64,000 bases of DNA from Alkaliphilus metalliredigens QYMF (GTDB lineage: Bacteria > Bacillota > Clostridia > Peptostreptococcales > Natronincolaceae): positions 186,001 to 250,000 of the forward strand of contig NC_009633.1 in the NCBI RefSeq assembly GCF_000016985.1. Reading direction: 5' to 3'. Positions 7,020 to 17,600 of this stretch are shown here, piece by piece; the first letter of the stretch is position 1; each line of letters opens with the position of its first letter. The notes under the pieces were generated by a model, which was not told where the DNA came from, did not search any database, and saw nothing but the letters and a program-made list of their open reading frames with translations. The position numbers and the translations under genes were made by a program.

Positions 7020-8423
7020 ATGAAAAATATCATCAAGCTCATGAAAATGAAAAAGCCAACGATCGTCCTGGTATTTTTGATCGCCCTATTAACCACATCC
7101 GCTGTATATGCACAGCCTGCATCAGACTATGAAATGGAATTGATTCGACACTACATTAGAGGAAGCTACGTAGAACCAATAGACCTTGATGAAATCACAG
7201 GACAGACACCAGAGGAGATGTTCTCTGGACTAGATGACTACAGTACGTATTTTCCCAAGGAAGATCTAGAAATGTTTTTAGAGGATGTCAGAGGAGAGTT
7301 TGCTGGCATTGGTGTTTACATTACAGAACAAATGGGGAAGGTCATTATTGCTGAGCCCATTGAAAACTCTCCTGCCCAAAGAGCAGGAATCCAACCTGGA
7401 GATGAGATCCTATCTGTGGATGGTGAGGATGTAAAGGGACGCCCCCTAGATGTAGTGGCTGCCATGGTAAAGGGACCAGAAGGAACCCAGGTGAAGATCG
7501 AGGTGAAGCGCCAGGGACAGGAAGACACCATTATCTTTTCCATGGATAGGGCCTTTATTACGGTGAACCCTGTGGCACATCAGGTGATAGAGGATATTGG
7601 TTATATAGAGATAAAAAGTTTTAATGAGCATATGACGGAAAATATTGAAAAGGTTCTGATGGGTTTTAAAGAACAGAATGTAGATAAACTTATTATTGAC
7701 CTTCGAAATAATCCAGGAGGATCCTTAGACGAAGCGGTGAAACTCAGTAGATTGCTGTTACCTAAGGGACCGATTGTACACATTCAGTATCGAGATCATC
7801 AAACAACAGTTGTCTCTTATTTAGAGGAGCCACCCTTTGAAAACATGGTTGTTTTAATTAATGAAGCCAGTGCCAGTGCCTCTGAAATTTTTGCAGTGGC
7901 AGCAAAGGAGTCAGGGATTGCCACGCTTATTGGTAAAACCACATTTGGAAAAGGGTCCGTACAAAGAGTGTACACCCTGCCAACTGGAACCGGCTTTAAA
8001 TTAACTGAGGCACGTTACCTAAGCCCTGAAGAAAATGAGATTGACAATGTAGGGGTTGCACCCCATATAGAAGTAGAGCGCTTTGTTCCAGATGTGTTAA
8101 CCGTGGACTTCTTACCATTGAAAATGACAAGAAAGCCACAAATCGGTGATGAAGGCTCAGATGTTGAGGGAGCCCAGCAGAGATTAAAGGCCATGGGCTA
8201 TACCATTAAAGACCCTCAAGGGGTAATGGGAGAAAGTACCTACCAAGCCATTTACCAATTTCAAGAGGATGCAGGACTCTATCCCTATGGCATATTGGAT
8301 TTTAGCACCCAAGGGGCATTAGATCGTCTATTTAACCAATGGATCCAGGGGCCAGATCAGGATGAACAACTAAAGCATGCGGTACGACATTTCAGCGGAT
8401 ATAGCATGTTTGTAGTTAAGTAA
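7020..8423 (+). CDS. Secreted S41 carboxyl-terminal processing protease (CtpA-like)
   Basis: The protein has 467 residues. A signal peptide or N-terminal anchor covers residues about 10-32 (ending AVYAQ). A PDZ domain follows at about 90-170 (GIGVYITEQMGKVIIAEP, then AGIQPGDEILSVDG). The S41 protease core is at about 185-350, with NPGG (LIIDLRNNPGG), the nucleophile region EASASASEIFAVAAKE and the general-base Lys in GKTTFGKGSVQ, so the Ser-Lys dyad is present. A C-terminal peptidoglycan-binding domain spans about 378-440. CtpA/CtpB proteases cut exported substrates, including regulators of sporulation sigma factors. The peptidoglycan-binding tail places it in the wall. The gene has its own promoter and terminator. 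Confidence 0.93.
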   Translation: MKNIIKLMKMKKPTIVLVFLIALLTTSAVYAQPASDYEMELIRHYIRGSYVEPIDLDEITGQTPEEMFSGLDDYSTYFPKEDLEMFLEDVRGEFAGIGVYITEQMGKVIIAEPIENSPAQRAGIQPGDEILSVDGEDVKGRPLDVVAAMVKGPEGTQVKIEVKRQGQEDTIIFSMDRAFITVNPVAHQVIEDIGYIEIKSFNEHMTENIEKVLMGFKEQNVDKLIIDLRNNPGGSLDEAVKLSRLLLPKGPIVHIQYRDHQTTVVSYLEEPPFENMVVLINEASASASEIFAVAAKESGIATLIGKTTFGKGSVQRVYTLPTGTGFKLTEARYLSPEENEIDNVGVAPHIEVERFVPDVLTVDFLPLKMTRKPQIGDEGSDVEGAQQRLKAMGYTIKDPQGVMGESTYQAIYQFQEDAGLYPYGILDFSTQGALDRLFNQWIQGPDQDEQLKHAVRHFSGYSMFVVK

Positions 8424-8435
8424 ATGTGAATATAC

Positions 8436-8476
8436 AAAAAAGATAAGAGCCCTAATTAAGAGGCTCTTATCTTTTT
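8436..8476. terminator. Bidirectional terminator between S41 and SLH genes
   Basis: AAAAAGATAAGAGCC pairs with GGCTCTTATCTTTTT across a short loop. T-runs on both strands allow it to serve both convergent genes. Confidence 0.85.
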
Positions 8477-8512
8477 ATATTAAAATCCGGTTTTAAAATT
8501 TTTGTTGACACA

Positions 8513-9079
8513 CTATTTTTTCAGCTGTACCGAAAGTGCATTATGAATTAACACAGCCACATCTCCGCGGGTGACCACATGATTTGCATCATGGGAAATG
8601 TTCTTGGTCAAATTAAGACCCTCTGCTTGCTGTAAATAGTTTTCAGGCCATTGCCCCAGCTTCACTGCATCATCCTTGTATCCCAATAGTGAAACAAGAA
8701 CGCTTAGGGTTTCGGCATAGGTAATGTTTCCTTCAGGTCGGAATGTTTGATTAGGATATCCACTCATCAAACTTTCATCCACCGCAATGTTAATGTAGCC
8801 TGAGCCCCAAAAGTCACTGGGGACATCGGAAAAAGGCGTTTTGCCCATTCTGGATTCATGCTGATGAGACAACCCAACTATTTTAACAGCTAGGGTGGTG
8901 AATTCCGCCCGGGTGATGCTATTTCCTAAACGTAGTGTCCCATCTTCATATCCAGAATAAATCCCCAGTCCCCTTAAGGTGTCTCCAGCTTTTTGTTCTA
9001 ATGGACTAGCTGTGGCACTGACCAAGCCAACGTGTAAAAATAAGATGAGGACCAGTACCAAAGTAAGCTTTTTCTTCAT
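8513..9079 (-). CDS. Secreted protein made of three SLH motifs
   Basis: The protein has 188 residues. A signal peptide ends near SATA (residues 1-24). The rest is three S-layer homology motifs: about 32-75 (LGIYSGYEDGTLRLGNSITR), about 83-133 (FSDVPSDFWGSGYINIAV, RPEGNITYAE) and about 140-186 (ending VTRGDVAVLIHNALS). SLH triplets bind secondary wall polymers, often pyruvylated. There is no other domain, so it may compete for wall sites or cap the S-layer rather than anchor an enzyme. It starts with ATG after GGAGGG. Its promoter region holds three 10-bp repeats. Confidence 0.88.
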   Translation of the reverse strand: MKKKLTLVLVLILFLHVGLVSATASPLEQKAGDTLRGLGIYSGYEDGTLRLGNSITRAEFTTLAVKIVGLSHQHESRMGKTPFSDVPSDFWGSGYINIAVDESLMSGYPNQTFRPEGNITYAETLSVLVSLLGYKDDAVKLGQWPENYLQQAEGLNLTKNISHDANHVVTRGDVAVLIHNALSVQLKK

Positions 9080-9126
9080 GTTTTTCCCTCCATCACCAAC
9101 ATTTCGTTGGATTCTTTGATGACTCT

Positions 9127-9200
9127 ATTATATCAGAGCAAGGCGGGGGACGACATTAAGGTTCCATTACAAAATATGACGAAATATGACAAAATATTTC
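9127..9200 (-). promoter_or_regulatory. Promoter of the SLH gene with three 10-bp direct repeats
   Basis: On the minus strand an extended -10, TGATATAAT, covers 9127-9135. Upstream of it lie three tandem 10-mers on the plus strand, AAAATATGAC, GAAATATGAC and AAAATATTTC (9171-9200). They are in helical phase and sit where an activator or alpha-CTD (UP) element would bind. Confidence 0.5.
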
Positions 9201-9232
9201 ATTGTAAATTTGAAGCTCTACCACAGCACATC

Positions 9233-11347
9233 CTACAGCAAATCGATTGTTGATAGGTTTCGATCAAACACCTTGGGGTGTACATCGACGTTCCAAAATC
9301 GCTTGATATAGCTGACAGCCTGTTGGACAAATGCGTGGAACTCATCACCCTCACTTTCTTCAACAGCACGCCAGGAATTTTCCTGTTGAGCAAAATCCCC
9401 CGCCAGTCTTAAATCAAAGGCATCTAAATCCCTTTCGGAAAGAGAAAAGTCAAAGGAGAACACCTCACCACCAAATGAAAACCTAGAATAGTGACGATTC
9501 AAATAAGCCTCTATTTCAGTTAATAAATCATAGGAGCGAATATGGCCCTGCTCAAAGCTAAAGCGTAGGGCTGTTTCATCTCTGGATTCATCGATTATCC
9601 TACCATTTACACCAATCTCTCCATACAAGCTTTCAATTTCTCGTTGAAGGTCGAATAGATAGTCCATCTTATCCTCTAATTCCCATTCATAGAATCTAGA
9701 TTGAGTAAAGTAAATATTCAAATCGATGTCTCTTCGAGTAGAGATAGCTTCATATCTGAAAGTCACCTCAAGGGAGCGTCTGTTGTATCGTCTTAGACTT
9801 CGTTGGAGTTCTCGCTCTAAGCGTTCTGCATCCACTGACTCTGTGGTTGAGGTGTCATAGTCAGCAAAATCAAAGTCAAGATAATCCTCATCACTTTCGA
9901 AGAAAACATAAAAGGAATCATCGGAGTCATCAGCAGAGCTTCGGATAGAGCCTACCAATATAGCGTCAGGGTCATATAGATCTTGGATGACATCCCACAT
10001 GTCACTGACTAAATCCAGTAAAATATAATGGTTGTTACGATCAAAAAGGCGTGAGTCTTCTTCACTTATTCGAATTCGAAGACGATATTCATGATCCCGG
10101 TACTCAGTAAAGTGGATACGCAATTCCATTCCATCATAATCTGAAAAATAATCCCTTAAGTAAGCTTCCATTCGAGTCACAGATGAAATCTGACGATGGG
10201 GGTACAGGCGGTCTCGACTTCTTCGTAATTCTTGTTCTAGGGAGACAATCTCCTTTAAGACATTGTCGATACTATCTTGCTTTTGACCTAATTGGTTAGG
10301 CTGAAAGGGAACGTCACCCCATAAGAAGTTGTCGTTAAAAATATCAAGCTGATGCGCTGTTTCATCATAAGAAAACGAAAAATAAAAACTATCGGCTAAA
10401 TCCACTAAAGGAAGATAAATTTCATTATTAATCTGATATACTTCTCCCCTTAAGGGAAGTCGCTGTCCATCAAGGCGAACTTCTAAATTTTGCACCCAAA
10501 TTGCTAAAGGCTGATGACGAATACTTTTCTCAGAACTTCCCTGCTTCTTTTCATCAGCATAAGCGGCTTCATGAAGGTGAAGACGCCTTACTCTAGAATC
10601 GTCATAAATAAAATCAAAATCAATCCATCTTTGACTGCTCTCAAAATCGACATAAGAGGTGTGGTCAATGGTATAATCAGAACGATCATCCCGAATCCAA
10701 CCTTCTACTTGGGCATAGGGATCATGAAGATCTCTTACGGAATAGAGCATATCTTCAACCCAGTACTCAATTCTTCTCTTAGCCACTTCTCTAAAATCCT
10801 GACGGTCTTCATAAGGGAAGGTGATCTGCAATCGATAGTAGTCGCCGGTACCACGGCGAAGGCGTATCGTCATTGGAATTTCTAACAACTGATCATATCT
10901 ATCCTGTAGATAGTCTTCCATTTCAGCAAGGGTTGTAATCCTTTGGTGTGGAGTGAATTCTCGATTGTTCAATTGTGTTTCAAGTTGTTTTTGTTCTTGA
11001 TTCAATTTTGCTAATAAATAATTTCGTTGTAATAACGTTACACTATACTCTTCTTCGGTCCGGTAGTTAGTAAATCCACCGGTTAATAAATCAATATACC
11101 CACTTCCTTGGTTATAGTCGATTTCCATAGGCAGATAGGTGGACAGGGACTCTAAGGGTACATAGAGCAGTCCACTATAAAAGAAAGGGTCTTCCTCTAG
11201 TCTAATAAAATCATTGTTAATGGTAATGTCCATATCATGGAACTCCCCAACAATACTTCGACTATAGCCCGATGGTAGAGCTGAAGCTGATGAAGATAGC
11301 AATAAAATACATAATAATAAAATGAAAATAATCCGTTGAATACGCAA
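9233..11347 (-). CDS. Large secreted protein with repeated stalk (CuAO-N-like) modules
   Basis: The protein has 704 residues from a TTG start preceded by AAAAGGAGG. A signal peptide covers residues about 1-24. Two stalk-type segments are seen at about 36-90 (GLLYVPLESLSTYLPMEIDY) and about 285-340 (EIYLPLVDLADSFYFSFSYD). Each is followed by a coiled coil and a matching module: ITTLAEMEDYLQDRYDQL versus ISSVTRMEAYLRDYFSDY, and YVDFESSQRWIDFDF versus YVFFESDEDYLDFDF. A third partial copy occupies about 505-640. The chain is very rich in Asp, Glu, Arg and Tyr. Secretion and a surface structural role are likely, but no enzyme motif is visible. Its transcript diverges from that of the IPT/TIG gene. 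Confidence 0.75.
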   Translation of the reverse strand: MRIQRIIFILLLCILLLSSSASALPSGYSRSIVGEFHDMDITINNDFIRLEEDPFFYSGLLYVPLESLSTYLPMEIDYNQGSGYIDLLTGGFTNYRTEEEYSVTLLQRNYLLAKLNQEQKQLETQLNNREFTPHQRITTLAEMEDYLQDRYDQLLEIPMTIRLRRGTGDYYRLQITFPYEDRQDFREVAKRRIEYWVEDMLYSVRDLHDPYAQVEGWIRDDRSDYTIDHTSYVDFESSQRWIDFDFIYDDSRVRRLHLHEAAYADEKKQGSSEKSIRHQPLAIWVQNLEVRLDGQRLPLRGEVYQINNEIYLPLVDLADSFYFSFSYDETAHQLDIFNDNFLWGDVPFQPNQLGQKQDSIDNVLKEIVSLEQELRRSRDRLYPHRQISSVTRMEAYLRDYFSDYDGMELRIHFTEYRDHEYRLRIRISEEDSRLFDRNNHYILLDLVSDMWDVIQDLYDPDAILVGSIRSSADDSDDSFYVFFESDEDYLDFDFADYDTSTTESVDAERLERELQRSLRRYNRRSLEVTFRYEAISTRRDIDLNIYFTQSRFYEWELEDKMDYLFDLQREIESLYGEIGVNGRIIDESRDETALRFSFEQGHIRSYDLLTEIEAYLNRHYSRFSFGGEVFSFDFSLSERDLDAFDLRLAGDFAQQENSWRAVEESEGDEFHAFVQQAVSYIKRFWNVDVHPKVFDRNLSTIDLL

Positions 11348-11651
11348 AATGTATGGCCTCCTTTTGTGAAATAGATAAAGTTCCTATAAATAGTATATCG
11401 GACAAAAGCAAAAAAAACTAAAGAAAACCACAATAATTTCTAGTACCATTGTTTCGTTTTGGTTACAATTCCGTCGAAAAAAGAAAAAAGATGTCATTTA
11501 TGCTATAATTATCATAAATAAATACCAAAATATTCTACTGAATTTGTCTTGAATAAGCCTCATTTTATTGGTAAATTTGACGATATATAATGAGAGAGGA
11601 AGCTTTTCGCTAAAAGATAAAAGGAAAAAATCTACGGAGGTGCTTAGGCAT
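11348..11651 (+). promoter_or_regulatory. Divergent intergenic region; promoter of the IPT/TIG gene
   Basis: An extended -10, TGCTATAAT (11501-11509), reads toward the giant IPT/TIG gene. A 0A-box-like CGTCGAA lies about 25 bp upstream (weak, 7 of 9 to consensus). On the minus strand TATACT near 11388-11393 is a possible -10 for the stalk-module gene, without a good -35. No gene is seen. Confidence 0.45.
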
Positions 11652-14600
11652 ATGAAGAAAGAGAGTCAAGAAAAGCGTCTGTATAAAAATAAGTATAAAA
11701 AGAAAATAAATATAAGAAGAATAATCGCTTTAAGTATGGTATTTACGATGCTATTTACCATGTTGGGAATAGAAACATTAATGGTTTTTGCAGAGGAGGA
11801 TCCTAATCCAATTATTAATAAAATCAGTATATTTCGATCCTATTCTAATATTGAAAACCCCGATACCTACTATATAGATATAGAAGGAAATCATTTAGAG
11901 GACATAGAAATTTTGATTCGTAGGCCAGATGGTGAAATAGAAGAATTAGACGATTACATCTATCGTTCAAGGGTCTATGTACAGGTAAAAGTGGACCCAG
12001 ATAACATTGCAGATGCCATCCGGGTATCCGGTATTGGATGGGTGGAAATAGGTGAAGATGATATGCCCGCCATCGGCTCCTTTGACCCCAGTAGTAGAAG
12101 AGTTAAGGCGGGGCAGACCCTGAGTATAGGAGGGGAAAGCTTCGCCAATATTGGCGAAGCTAATCAGATAACAGCAAGATACTCTAGAGGAAATACCATT
12201 ACTCCTATTACTGATGAAGCTGGAAACATAGATATAAATAATAATGAGATAAACATATCTAATATTTCAGGAAGTGGATTTCAAACCATCCGCTTTAAAA
12301 AAGACCTAGAGGGTCAAGTGTTAGGTGGTCAAGAATTTGATGTAGAAATTACCCACTTGTATGCCAACATATTTCAAATATATGATGATTTAAGTGTATC
12401 AGACGATATAACGATTTTCCCAAACCAGGGGGTGGCGGGCTCACGATTTACCCTAGAAGGAGAGAGCTTACTTAATACCAACAACATGAGCGTGTTCTTC
12501 TTGAGGGACCTTGAAGCTGAACATTTCACAGGGGAAAATAAGGCTAGAAATATTAACTTTATAGAAGGAGACGATGGTGCAAAGGATAGATTTATTGCCG
12601 AAGTTCCTGAAGACATAAGCGTTGGAGAATATTACATCGTACTGACCAACCATGTGGCCGACGGAGAAGATGCCCAGGAGGTTGTAAGCCGGGAGAAGGT
12701 GATTGAAGATAAGTTTCTTGTTATACAGGACACCAACTTAGGTAGGATCACCAGTGTGGACCCCAATAAAGGACCCGATAGTGGCGTCAACAATGTAACC
12801 ATAGAAGGAAGATACATAGGCAGTATCAGCCCCAATATATTTTCACCTGCAGAAGGTGTGGAAGCCACAAAAACTTTTGGTGCCAGAAGCCTTCAACTAA
12901 CCTATGGAGATGGCACCACTGCAATTGGTGAATACAACCAAATTGGTGGAGACGATCTAGAAGTTGTTAAATTAGAAAGAACCCTTAGGGCAGTTATTGG
13001 AAATGAAATAACCTTCAGGCCTGAAACATCCACGAACCCCCACGGGCAGGACCGAATAAGGGTAAACATCCCAACCTATGATTTGGTAGAGGAAGACACA
13101 CCGGTGGATATTACCTTTATGATAGAAACAGAAATCACTTATAGAGAGAGTGGTGTAGAAAACACATTAACCCTAACGGAAGAAATCATTAGAGAAGATG
13201 GCTTTACCTTCCAGCCAAGCAGCTACGTTCCAGAGATAGATGTGATTATACCAGAAAGAATTGAAGTGGAAGAGGGTGACGGCTTCTATCACCTAAAAGA
13301 AGAAGAAATGCTAGTTGCAATCTATGGTGAAAATTTCATGGTTACTAGGTTTGAACATGATGGACAAACCTTCACAAGATATCCAGCCATACTGCTTGGG
13401 AATGAAATTATTTTAAATAGAAACGAAGAAGATTATGATGATGAAAATGTTCCGCCGGCATCAGATGAAGATCGCATTAAAAATGCCTCTAACACTGACT
13501 TAGACATGAGGATATACAACGATGACAATCAATTGGTAGATGGAACCGAAGGAAATGAACTGGGTTCTAAAATGGTGATTCGCATACCAAGGGATCATGA
13601 GGCGGATTTGTATCGTATAAGCCCAGGGAGGGTTGGAATTTTACAGGACGTTAGAATGTACAACCCCATAAAGGACTCCAGTGAATATGGGAATTCCATA
13701 ACCGGTGCCGGAAAGGTGCGATTTGTTGAAGTAGAGCAAGGGCTTCGTCCACGGATCAACAATGTAAACCCCGATGTTGTGACAACCGAAGGTGGTGAGG
13801 AAATCGTCATTAGAGGTAGCAATTTTAGAGAAAACGTCAGGGTGTTTTTAGATGGGGAAGAAATCACTAATTTTGATAGGTCAGGAGCCGGTGATACCAT
13901 CACATTCATGGCGCCTCCAGGAAATCCAGGGGAGACCCAGCTTCAGGTTTTAAACCCAGAAGGAGGTATTGCAACGGCACCCTTTAGATATGTTGAAACC
14001 TATACAGATCCCGTACTCCTTGATTTTTCACCTAAGGAAGGTAGCACCGACACTCTAGTTGTTGTCAAGGGAGAAAACCTCCTAAAGCCTGATCCGACAG
14101 GAACCAGTACCAGGGATGAAGAAATGAAGCTAATCGGAACCAGGGTAAGACTCCAGGGGGAAGATATTAATAATTATAATCTTGATGCCAATAGAAATAT
14201 TAACTTCATAGGGTATGAAGCATTGGTTGATAACAAGCTCTTGCAAAGGGAAAATGATAGAGGAAATAGGGTTACACTTTCGGACTATTATCACAGTGTG
14301 GTGCTGAAGGATGAAAACACAGGAAACTTTTATACCATAACCTATGACAATCAGAGAAACATCATTCTTTCCGATGGATTAAGTAATGCCTATATAATTG
14401 AAAGTGTACATACAGAAGTAAATAGTAGGTTTATAACAGAGGATGGACAAGAGCTGCTACTGAGAAGTGAAGGTGGTCAGGACTTCATCGATATTAATGG
14501 AAAGACCCTGGGCGTGTATACTCCCTATCGAGTAGATGTTAACACAGGAGAAATAACAGGCAACAAAGTCAGGGTAAATCACCAAGGAGAGCTGATGTTT

Positions 14601-17600
14601 CGAGTACCCATTCTTCCGGGAGATGGCTACTATGATGTTGAGATCGTTAATCCAGATACCAATAGGGATGGAAGATATGGTAATGATGGATTTAGATATT
14701 ACTCCCAACCAAATACAAACCCAAGAATTGAGGAAATTATCCCAAATGAAGGTTCTGTTGAGGGTGGCTATACCATTAGAATAACAGGAAGTGATTTTCT
14801 AGAAACTGCTACCATGAAGGCAGGGGTTCATATCAATGGTGTTGAGGTACCTGGTGGAGACATTGACATAAGTCCAGCAGGAGATGAAATCACCCTGAGG
14901 GTCCCCTCCTATGAAGGAAACTTAAGAGAGGACTTTGGGGTCAATAGACTATCGGTGCCGGTAGTTGTTGTCAACCCCGATGGAGCCAGTGATGGAATTG
15001 AAGACGGCTTTACTTATGTTGTTCCAACCAGTAACCCAGAGATTTCATCGATTAGGCCAGGTAATGGTAATGCCTCTGGCGGAGAACTTGTAGAAATAAG
15101 GGGTAATGATTTTAGATTTTATGAACCCTTTGATGATGAAAATAGAGATGGAATTTGGAATGTTGAAGAGGAATTTAATGATTTAAACAAGAATGGCAGA
15201 TGGGATGACTTTAGGCATTTTACCATGAACGATGTGGAGAACTACCTGCTATATCTCCACTATAAGGAGGATATAGAAGGGGACATTGACAGCATTACAC
15301 CAAGCTACCAATGGCTTGGAAAGGATAAAACCAGCATACTAGAGACGGTAGATGAAGCCCTAAAAGACCTAAGCCAAGAAGCCCTAGATGAAATCATAGA
15401 AAAGGGCTTCGATGAAACAATAAGACCCGTCATGCCCAGGGTTACCTTTGGGGGTAGACAGGCTAAGATCATGGGCTTTGGTAGAGGTTTTATTGAAGTG
15501 GAAACACCACAGCATCCAGAAGGAAACGCACCTGTTTTAGTGGTAAACAATGATGCTGGTATGTCTCCAGCTCATAACTTCGTCTATACTTCATCGGATC
15601 CAACTATAGAGGAAATCATTCCCCCAAGGGGCTCTAGACTAGGTGGAGACCGGATCGATATATTAGGTCGTGATTTTGATAGAAGTACAAGGCGTATTTA
15701 TACAGGAAATACAATAGAAAACAACTCTTTGGTTAGTGAATATACAGAAGACAATAACCCATTGGTTAGGTTTACTGCCATAGGAAACAGAGAGTTACCC
15801 TTTGAGCATGATAATTCAGGAAGACTCACAGGTACCAATAGAGCCACGGTAGTTTTAGCAGGGGAATTAACCCTAAGGTATGACGGCAGCAACAGAACCG
15901 TGGAAGTTGAAATAAAAGATGGAGATGATTTTTATAAGACCACCATCGAAGGTTATCAAGGAGGACTTAAATATATCCCAACCTCTATTTTAAAGGATGA
16001 AGAAGACAACCCATATATTGAGGAAAATCCAGATGAAGCACTTTCTCTACGGGGGGATGAATTGATTAGCATTGAAGTAGATGATAACAGATTCTTAGTA
16101 GAAAGAGGCTATGCAAGGGATACGGAGTATGTAAACAACCGGCAAATTAGGGTCAATACCCCTGCTTACTTTACGGTGGGAAATGTGCCTGTCTTTATAA
16201 TCAATCCAGATGGTGGTAAGTCCGAGGGTAGCTTTGAGTATCTTTTTCCAGATAGCAGACCGAGGATTATAGAGATCTTAAGGGACGGACAGGAACCTCA
16301 AGTAAGAGAAGAAGAAGGAGAGACTATAAAGATCCTTAGGGTCATTTATTCAGGTGGCAACATGATTCATATTTATGGTGAGGATTTTAGAGAAAACACA
16401 GAGGTCAGAATAGCCAGTATTGCAAATATACCAAGTGAGGACATTGAACAGGATCGAGTGGAAAACCCCTTCAATACGGGACCAGAAATACTGGATAGAC
16501 TGACATTTGAAATGCCCAATGTGGGAGAAGAAACCGTGGGAGAGCGCCACAGGGTTGTTGTAAGCAATAGAGATGGTGGATCAGCTTATTCCGATGGCTT
16601 GGTTCCTCCTATATACATTGAGTTTTTTAGGGGAGAAAGTAATCCAAGCGTAGAAAACATAGAACCCATGGAAGGGCCCGCATCAGGTGGCACCCGGGTT
16701 CGAATCGAAGGTGATGACTTTAGAGAAGCCATGGAAGGCTTTGAGGATGGCGCACTAAATGTTCACTTTGGAGAGGTCAGCATTGATGAAGATGACATTA
16801 ACTATATTGACTACAGAACCCTAGAGGTAGTCGCCCCCTCCAGTGAAAGGGCAGGTACCGTTGATATTAGAGTAGAAAACCCCGATGGAACCCTTGCCAT
16901 CTATCGAAATGCCTTTACCTTTATTAGCAAGCCCAAAATAGAAAGAACTGATCCAAGGGGTATATTTGCCAATGACGTGGAAAGAGAAGTGACAATAGAG
17001 GGTCGCATGTTCCAAGGAGGGGCCATGGTTGTCATTGGAGGAAGTCTAGTCAGAAGTGACGATGTAACCGCAGACATGGAGGTACAGGGAGAAGGAATTT
17101 ACGATGTAGATGAATCAGGAAATAACATAGAATATAGCGTTGTAGGGGGGCGGCAGCTACCCAATGTAATCGTAGAAGACCAATATAAAATGACCCTTCG
17201 CTTCTTAGAGGATACAGAATTGGATAACCATGACTTGATTATTATCAACCCCGACGGCGGGATATCCGACCCCTATAATGACTTTGATTATGAAATCCCC
17301 ATCCCAACCAAACCACTGGTATTAGAAGCCATACCAGGATTTGAAGGAACCGTGCAGCTGATTTGGTCTGATTCAGACCCAGGTGTACTGAATGCTGCAG
17401 ATCACTATGAAATTTACGGTAGAAGATCGGGAGATAGTCAATATTCCCTGTTGAGTGACACAGAAGCCGCCCAGTACCTGGTGAGGGGCCTAGAGAATGG
17501 TGTTCGATACGACTTTATGGTTCGGGCCTTAAATGAATATGGAAGCGCTATAGAGTTCGCTGAGATCACTGTCAGGACCTTGAGTGCCAGGGAAGATGAC

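Noticed and set aside
10514-10885. A 123-codon frame on the plus strand
   Set aside because: It is antisense to the repeated-module gene and shows no domain or ribosome site.
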